Shown piece by piece: positions 59,801-64,000 of a stretch of 64,000 nucleotides of DNA (position 1 is the first letter of the stretch; each line of letters starts with the position of its first letter). Below the pieces are notes generated by a model, which was not told the origin of the DNA, did not search any database, and saw only the letters and a program-made list of their open reading frames with translations. This DNA is from Streptomyces djakartensis (GTDB lineage: Bacteria; Actinomycetota; Actinomycetes; Streptomycetales; Streptomycetaceae), in assembly GCF_014651075.1 (NCBI RefSeq), contig NZ_BMWE01000029.1:1-64000 (forward strand), read 5' to 3'. Position numbers and translations under genes: made by a program.

Positions 59801-60617
59801 CGACCGGCTCCGGCCCTCCGGTCTGGTCGGGTGGGCCGGCCTGCGCCACCGAGGGGGCGGTCAGCTCCAGCACCCCGGCCAGGTTGAGGTCGGCACCGTA
59901 CGCGGGGACGGTCGCCGCGTTCTCGGCGAGCAGTTCGGCGAGCGCGCCCGCCGCCGCGGGCGCCGGGGGAGGCAGCAGCACGGCGAAGCCGACGTCGCGG
60001 TGTTCGGAGCTGAGCGCGGTGCCGAGGACACCGATCACGGCACCGGTCTCCGTGTCGAGCACGGGGCCGCCGGCCGCTGCGCCGCCTCGCCGCAGCGCGT
60101 CCTGCCCCGCCGTGCCGACCGCCAGCTCCAGTGCGCCGTCGAGGCGGTGGCACCGGCCCGTGGCCGTGTAGGTCACGGGGGTCGGTCCCAGCACGCGGGC
60201 CTCGCGCCAGCCGTCGGCGGCGATCCGCACATAGGCGCCGGTCGCATGGCCGTCCCGCGCGGTGACGGGCAGCGGCGGCACACCGAGCCCCTCGGTCCGT
60301 ACGAGGGCCAGGTCGAGCGCGGGCAGCGGGGTGACCGCCTCCGCGGTCACCACCCGGCGGCGGCCTCCGGCTCCGTACAGCACGAGCCGGGACAGGCCGT
60401 CGACGGCCTCATGGCTGGTGACGAGGGTGCCGTGGTGGTCGGCGAGGAAGCCGGTGCCGCGGGGGCGGCCGGCGAGGTCGTGGACGCGGACGAGCGCCTC
60501 GCCGGGGAACCAGCCCGCGTGCTCCGCGGGCGCCGCTGCCCGATCCGCTGTTCCGGGGCGGTCCTGGGGGCCTCCCGCGCTGCCGTCCGTCTCCCCGGAC
60601 CGGTTCCGCGACGTCAT
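56841..60617 (-). CDS. Pseudo-trypsin-like domain fused to a P-loop NTPase
   Basis: This roughly 1,258-residue protein has an N-terminal trypsin-like fold with H69 (TLVTSHEAV) and D102 (PALDLALV). The expected GxSGGP serine motif reads AAAGGPV, so the nucleophile is Ala182 and proteolysis is unlikely. An NTPase domain follows with Walker A GAPGSGRTT (about residues 296-304) and LLVLLDGPEE. Then come a low-complexity Gly/Ala insert (about residues 500-610) and a long helical-repeat C-terminus. The ATG has GGGGAGG upstream. It lies between ribF and truB on the same strand. A STAND-like sensing role is possible. Confidence 0.8.
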   Translation of the reverse strand: MTSRNRSGETDGSAGGPQDRPGTADRAAAPAEHAGWFPGEALVRVHDLAGRPRGTGFLADHHGTLVTSHEAVDGLSRLVLYGAGGRRRVVTAEAVTPLPALDLALVRTEGLGVPPLPVTARDGHATGAYVRIAADGWREARVLGPTPVTYTATGRCHRLDGALELAVGTAGQDALRRGGAAAGGPVLDTETGAVIGVLGTALSSEHRDVGFAVLLPPPAPAAAGALAELLAENAATVPAYGADLNLAGVLELTAPSVAQAGPPDQTGGPEPVERAAVAAEFDAFSAGRAAVLGLVGAPGSGRTTELAALAARRGRSGRPTLWLRGADLRDGDASIADAVRRALDRAAAAVAASRAPFLPAGPGDTTPERLAHFAAALGRPLLVLLDGPEEMPPALAARPADWTDGTVRWLRETGARLVVACRAEYWEGAGFPAEVLHRPAGVEGRPACVRLGDLTEEEAREVRLRHGLPDSALVGPEARHPLTLRLLAEILSAFTDATDVSGARELAASAHGPGTPGFAAAPEGPGAAGCAAHFDGLGTLGMDGTVRGSGAPGSVASPNGLGLSELDAAPEGCVAPRFPAPVEGFGVDAQRIAALPHGSDGPAASVGRNEVFAAYLDLVALRIAQRLADRNGLGGTAVRRLAAKVAGQVHEAARRTLGPGPGDLDPEAFEAVFPRGPAPARLGGGTGWASAVLAEGLLVPAGPGYRFAHEELADWLQGMHLDLDEALHALVHGSEEQPSESVPHHRIGPVVQALLFLARQHGAGQLACRLADLVHALDADTRSWWAARLLTGTLEAVPDATPYTEVLRLLADRIVSWRRQGRPVPEEAGPAFWTGLRLAEDTRFTFLRRLVHADGPPCEAGPRFLDAVARLLVADPATVQPLLARWFDDERPLPATPHATVATAAQALLHTHRHRALDDLTDALVDRAHRRADELLAVLAEEEPSAVCRAVDRWARDERPARRAAAVTHGLRAAPHVHTGGDRALLRYAALTLLADPADPARHGGALALLVQDPHTRVLYLPRALERLAAGDPQLPPDALAGALLTHPEPVLDAFAARLERPDPEEALRALADATPPGLARRVAATLRQAAERRPELAGPTAAYADQRLDRGPDARPVLLPLVTGLLEEGPVRLRCALATVLAPPGIPASRPLRRELREVLLARERNTDVLDALLHAVARNGGDDLRDLVHRIGLLLVRTPEGAGRFDRALTDLGRQVPGFAARVAGWLTDAPGQWAALVGPGSHRVLEEPAGTHVPA

Positions 60618-60880
60618 CGTCGTGCCTCCCCGCCGTACACCTGTGCCCTCGGGTGCGACGGTAGGGGCGAGATGATCAGCGGGACAGATCGCTTCGCGAA
60701 AGCGCCCCCTTCCGCTCCCCCGGTTCACTCCGAGCGCCCGCGCGGACGGGTGAACCGGACGGGGCGGCTGGATACACCCTAGGGGTGGGGGAACCGAGGG
60801 GGGACCGTGGAGCGGCGGCAGCGGGGGTATCCCGTGGCCGCCGCTCCACGGGCGGACATGCCGGTTCTCCGGTGCGCCCG
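60618..60880. other. Intergenic gap between truB and the pseudo-protease gene
   Basis: These 263 bases contain no gene. They hold the truB terminator and, by position, the promoter of the pseudo-protease gene. No further motif was assigned. Confidence 0.5.
60806..60850 (-). terminator. Hairpin terminator downstream of truB
   Basis: Perfect 14-bp arms cgtggagcggcggc (60806-60819) and gccgccgctccacg (60837-60850) lie about 30 bases past the truB stop. Confidence 0.75.
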
Positions 60881-61786
60881 TCAGCCGAAGACGGCCAGGC
60901 TCTTGGCCTTGCCCCGCTGTTCCTCGACGAGCGCCAGGAAACGGCCCTCCGGGCCGAAGACGGCGACGGGGCCGGAGCCCGCGTACTCGTCGGGCATCTC
61001 CAGCCGTACGCCGTTGCCGAGCAGCCTGGCCCGCCGGGCGTCGATGTCCCAGCGCGGGAAGGCCGCCGCGGCTGCCTCGGCGATCGGCATCACGGTCAGC
61101 TCCTGCTGGAGCTGGTCGAGGGTGCGGGCCGCGTCCAGCTTGTACGGTCCGACGCGGGTACGGCGCAGGGCGGTGAGATGACCGCCGACTCCCAGGTCGG
61201 CGCCCAGGTCACGGGCCAGGGCCCGGATGTACGTGCCCGAGGAGCAGACGACCGAGACCACCAGGTCGAGCACGGCCGTGCCGTCGTCGGCGACGGCGTC
61301 CCGGACGTCGTACACGCCGAAGGAGGACACCGTGACGGGCCGGGCCGGGATGTCGAACTCCTCGCCGTCCCTGGCCCGTTTGTAGGACCGCACGCCGTTG
61401 ATCTTGATGGCGCTGACCTTGGACGGCACCTGCATGATGTCGCCGGTCAGCTTGGCGATGCCGGCGTCGATGGCGTGGCGGGTGACCTTGGAGGCGTCTG
61501 TCGAGGAGGTGATCTCCCCCTCGGCGTCGTCCGTGAGGGTGTTCTGCCCGAGCCGGATGGTGCCCAGGTACTCCTTCTCGGTCAGCGCGAGGTGACCGAG
61601 GAGCTTGGTGGCCTTCTCGACGCCGAGGACGAGGACACCCGTCGCCATCGGGTCGAGGGTGCCGGCGTGCCCGACGCGTCGTGTTCTGGCGATGCCGCGC
61701 ATCTTGGCGACGACGTCGTGCGAAGTGAAGCCCGACGGCTTGTCGACGATGACGAGGCCGTCGGGCGTGGTGTGCTTCTGGGTCAT
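60881..61786 (-). CDS. truB: tRNA pseudouridine-55 synthase
   Basis: This 301-residue enzyme converts U55 of tRNA to pseudouridine. The catalytic aspartate is in VGHAGTLDPMATGVLVLG, with GFTSHDVV and KLTGDIMQVPSKVSAIK around it. Its ATG overlaps the rbfA stop (ATGA at 61783-61786), so it is translationally coupled. The C-terminal region ends KAKSLAVFG. It belongs to the conserved infB-rbfA-truB group. Confidence 0.95.
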   Translation of the reverse strand: MTQKHTTPDGLVIVDKPSGFTSHDVVAKMRGIARTRRVGHAGTLDPMATGVLVLGVEKATKLLGHLALTEKEYLGTIRLGQNTLTDDAEGEITSSTDASKVTRHAIDAGIAKLTGDIMQVPSKVSAIKINGVRSYKRARDGEEFDIPARPVTVSSFGVYDVRDAVADDGTAVLDLVVSVVCSSGTYIRALARDLGADLGVGGHLTALRRTRVGPYKLDAARTLDQLQQELTVMPIAEAAAAAFPRWDIDARRARLLGNGVRLEMPDEYAGSGPVAVFGPEGRFLALVEEQRGKAKSLAVFG

Positions 61787-62235
61787 TCGGCGGTGTCGTC
61801 CGTCTCGTCGTCCTCGTCCGGCTTCCGGTACGGGTCGGCCTCGCCGGCGTACTTCGCGCCCGCGGACGCCTCGCGCACCTTGGCGTCGGACTGGCGCGCC
61901 TTGTCGAGGAGGTCCTCGATGTTGCGGGCCGTGTCGGGAAGGGCGTCCATGACGAAGGTCAGGGTCGGCGTGAACTTCACACCGGCGGCGCGGCCGACCT
62001 CGGAGCGCAGGATGCCCTTGGCGCTCTCCAGCCCCGCGGCGGCGGCCTGCCGCTCCTCGTCGTCCCCGTAGACGGTGTAGAAGACGGTCGCCTCCCTGAG
62101 GTCACCCGTGACCCGGGTGTCCGTGATGGTGACGTGCGAGCCGAGCCGCGGGTCCTTGATCCCGCGCTGCAGCTTCTGGGCCACCACCTCTCGGATGAGG
62201 TCCGCCAGCCTTTTAGCCCGCGCGTTGTCGGCCAC
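61783..62235 (-). CDS. rbfA: 30S ribosome-binding factor A
   Basis: This 150-residue KH-like protein assists 30S maturation. ADNARAKRLADLIREVVAQK and DPRLGSHVTITDTRVTGDL are typical. The acidic C-terminal tail (DEDDETDDTAE) is common in actinobacteria. The GTG start at 62235 is preferred over the long upstream extension, which is not coding. It overlaps truB and follows the DUF503 gene by 44 bases. Confidence 0.94.
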   Translation of the reverse strand: MADNARAKRLADLIREVVAQKLQRGIKDPRLGSHVTITDTRVTGDLREATVFYTVYGDDEERQAAAAGLESAKGILRSEVGRAAGVKFTPTLTFVMDALPDTARNIEDLLDKARQSDAKVREASAGAKYAGEADPYRKPDEDDETDDTAE

Positions 62236-62279
62236 TGGTCCGTCTCCCGTTCTTTCCTGTCTGGGTCGTTCTCGGTTCG

Positions 62280-62573
62280 TCAGTCGTCTTCGCCGTGGAA
62301 GCGCCGCCTGACGGACAGCAACTCCACCTCGGGGCGGCCGGCGACGAGCCGTTCGCACCGGTCGAGCACCTCGCTCAGGTGCCCCGCATCGCCGGACACC
62401 AACGCGAGGCCGATGAGTGCTCTGCGATGGAGGTCCATGTGGTCCACCTCGGCCGCGCTGACCGCGTACTTGCGCTGGAGCTCGGCGACGATGGGGCGGA
62501 CGACGGAGCGCTTCTCCTTCAGCGACCGTACGTCGCCGAGGAGCAGGTCGAAGGACAGAGTCCCCACGTACAT
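62280..62573 (-). CDS. DUF503 family protein
   Basis: This 97-residue protein (YVGTLSFDLLLGDVRSLKEK, then KRSVVRPIVAELQRKYAVSA) is a recognisable member of the DUF503 family, which lies beside infB and rbfA in many bacteria. The family is small, ferredoxin-like and of unknown function; ribosome- or translation-related roles are inferred from linkage. ATG start. It lies downstream of infB across a hairpin. Confidence 0.9.
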   Translation of the reverse strand: MYVGTLSFDLLLGDVRSLKEKRSVVRPIVAELQRKYAVSAAEVDHMDLHRRALIGLALVSGDAGHLSEVLDRCERLVAGRPEVELLSVRRRFHGEDD

Positions 62574-62776
62574 GTGTGTATCCGGATGACCCGCCGGTAC
62601 GGGATCGATGGCCCTGCGGTGTGGTCGCCAGGGACATCAGGAACGTTACCGCGAACCTTGCCGGTGGCTCGACGGGGTTTTTGCCCGCCCACCCGCCCGA
62701 CGCGGTCGGCCAGGAGGCCCGGCCCCTTGGGGCTCCGCCCAGGCGTGCAGCAAGGCCATCGGAGGATGCCGACGGC

Positions 62777-62814
62777 CAGTCGGCCGACGCGGTGTGTGCC
62801 GCGTCGGCCGACTG
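62777..62814 (-). terminator. Hairpin downstream of infB
   Basis: Perfect 16-bp arms cagtcggccgacgcgg (62777-62792) and ccgcgtcggccgactg (62799-62814) with a tgtgtg loop lie 15 bases past the infB stop. Confidence 0.8.
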
Positions 62815-62828
62815 GGGAACCGTGGGTG

Positions 62829-64000
62829 TTACACCCGCGGCTTCTCGCGCATCTCGTACGTCGCGATGACGTCGTCGACCTTGATGTCGTTGAAGTTGCC
62901 GAGGTTGATACCGCCCTCGAACCCTTCGCGGATCTCGGTGACGTCGTCCTTGAAGCGACGCAGGCCCTCGATGTTGAGGTTCTCCGCGACGACCTTGCCG
63001 TCGCGCAGCAGGCGGGCCTTGGTGTTCCGCCTGACCTCGCCGGAGCGGATGAGAACACCCGCGATGTTGCCCAGCTTGGACGACTTGAAGACCTCGCGGA
63101 TCTCCGCCGTACCGAGCTCGACCTCCTCGAACTCCGGCTTGAGCATGCCCTTGAGGGCCGCCTCGATCTCCTCGATCGCCTGGTAGATGACCGAGTAGTA
63201 GCGGACGTCCACGCCCTCGCGCTCCGCCATCTGCTGCGCACGGCCGGCTGCCCGGACGTTGAAGCCGATGACGATGGCGTCGGAGCCCATGGCCAGGTCG
63301 ATGTCGGACTCCGTGACCGCACCGACGCCGCGGTGCAGGACGCGAATGTCGACCTCTTCGCCGACGTCCAGCTGGAGCAGCGAGGACTCGAGGGCCTCGA
63401 CGGAACCGGAAGCGTCACCCTTGATGATCAGGTTCAGCTGCTGGACCTCGCCGGCCTTGAGCACCTTGTCCAGGTCCTCCAGCGACACGCGGCGCGTGCG
63501 CTTGGCGAACGCGGCGTTCCGCTCACGGGCGGCGCGCTTCTCCGCGATCTGGCGGGCCGTGCGGTCCTCGTCGACGACGAGGAAGTTGTCGCCCGCACCC
63601 GGGACGTTGGTGAGGCCCAGGACCTGCACCGGCGTCGAGGGACCGGCCTCGGCGACGCTGTTGCCGTTGTCGTCGTGCATCGCCCGGACTCGGCCGTACG
63701 CGTCGCCGACCACCATGGTGTCGCCGACCCGCAGCGTGCCGCGCTGGACGAGGACCGTCGACACGGCACCGCGGCCGCGGTCGAGACGGGACTCGATCGC
63801 GATGCCCTGCGCGTCCTGGTTCGGGTTGGCCCGCAGGTCGAGCGAGGCGTCGGCGGTGAGGACCACGGCCTCCAGCAGGGAGTCGATGTGCAGACCCTGC
63901 TTGGCGGAGATGTCGACGAACATCGTGTCGCCGCCGTACTCCTCGGCCACCAGGCCGTACTCGGTCAGCTGACCGCGCACCTTGGTCGGGTCCGCGCCCT
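62829..64000 (-). CDS. infB: Translation initiation factor IF-2, C-terminal part (runs off the window)
   Basis: This is the 3' portion of infB, beginning beyond the window edge (the frame is open through base 64000). Visible parts are TMFVDISAKQGLHIDSLLEA of the G domain and the following beta-barrel (GRGAVSTVLVQRGTLRVGDT). The C-terminal domains follow, with NLIIKGDASGSVEALESSLL and the fMet-tRNA-binding end. IF-2 delivers initiator tRNA. The start lies outside; the GTG at 63980 inside this window is an internal codon. Confidence 0.95.
   Translation of the reverse strand, partial: GADPTKVRGQLTEYGLVAEEYGGDTMFVDISAKQGLHIDSLLEAVVLTADASLDLRANPNQDAQGIAIESRLDRGRGAVSTVLVQRGTLRVGDTMVVGDAYGRVRAMHDDNGNSVAEAGPSTPVQVLGLTNVPGAGDNFLVVDEDRTARQIAEKRAARERNAAFAKRTRRVSLEDLDKVLKAGEVQQLNLIIKGDASGSVEALESSLLQLDVGEEVDIRVLHRGVGAVTESDIDLAMGSDAIVIGFNVRAAGRAQQMAEREGVDVRYYSVIYQAIEEIEAALKGMLKPEFEEVELGTAEIREVFKSSKLGNIAGVLIRSGEVRRNTKARLLRDGKVVAENLNIEGLRRFKDDVTEIREGFEGGINLGNFNDIKVDDVIATYEMREKPRV

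Noticed and set aside
57477..60782. 1,101-residue plus-strand open frame opposite the pseudo-trypsin gene
   Set aside because: It is a shadow of the minus-strand gene: no recognisable domain, Gly/Val/Arg-rich composition from reading GC-biased codons in reverse, and the minus-strand protein has clear motifs.
1..64000. Integrative element with integrase and att sites spanning the accessory region
   Set aside because: No integrase, recombinase, transposase or tRNA gene with a flanking direct repeat was seen; the T7SS core on both sides argues for gene-by-gene cargo exchange.

Overview
The window is about 64 kb of a very GC-rich actinomycete chromosome, almost certainly Streptomyces. The evidence is the strong third-position GC, frequent GTG and TTG starts, a BldB-like DUF397 protein, and two conserved Streptomyces blocks (RNase J-dapA-thyX-dapB-pnp-rpsO on the left, ribF-truB-rbfA-infB on the right) flanking an ESX/type VII secretion (T7SS) locus. 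No tRNA, rRNA, transposase, integrase or genuine CRISPR array was seen.

Left housekeeping block (about 0.3-10.5 kb, mostly minus strand): RNase J, dapA, thyX, two small membrane proteins, a membrane/TPR-like protein, dapB, an M16 zinc protease translationally coupled to pnp (PNPase), and rpsO. Several genes end in strong GC-rich hairpins, including an rpsO-pnp intercistronic hairpin.

T7SS core (about 10.7-16.4 kb and 35.2-49.4 kb): eccD diverges from eccC. The rest of the machine (eccB, eccE, two WXG100 genes, two mycosins, an EspB-like Gly-rich protein, further WXG100-like substrates and an EspI-like MinD/ParA ATPase) lies 20-30 kb to the right. EccA is not present.

Between the two halves (about 16.6-35.5 kb) is an accessory region. 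It has a helical WXG100-like protein, a probable bldB, three proteins with a shared YrhB/Imm35-like fold, two P-loop ATPases, two SUKH-4-like immunity domains (one fused to an ATPase), and a 1,481-residue T7SS effector. The effector has a CpnT-like helical N-terminus, a roughly 640-residue Ser/Pro/Thr-rich linker, a papain-fold (Tox-PL-like) domain and a C-terminal cytidine-deaminase-like domain. Beyond it lies decayed sequence (30.3-32.1 kb) with frameshifted genes, then a smaller T7SS substrate operon.

Right side (about 49.4-64 kb): a five-gene dipeptide/oligopeptide ABC transporter operon with overlapping start and stop codons, a REP-like repeat, ribF, a large pseudo-trypsin/P-loop NTPase protein, truB, rbfA, a DUF503 gene and the 3' part of infB, which runs off the window.

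Working model (inference): EccB/C/D/E plus the mycosins export WXG100 pairs and larger effectors. The dual-domain toxin is one cargo. The neighbouring SUKH, YrhB and ATPase proteins are its likely immunity or handling factors. The bldB-like gene links the locus physically to development.
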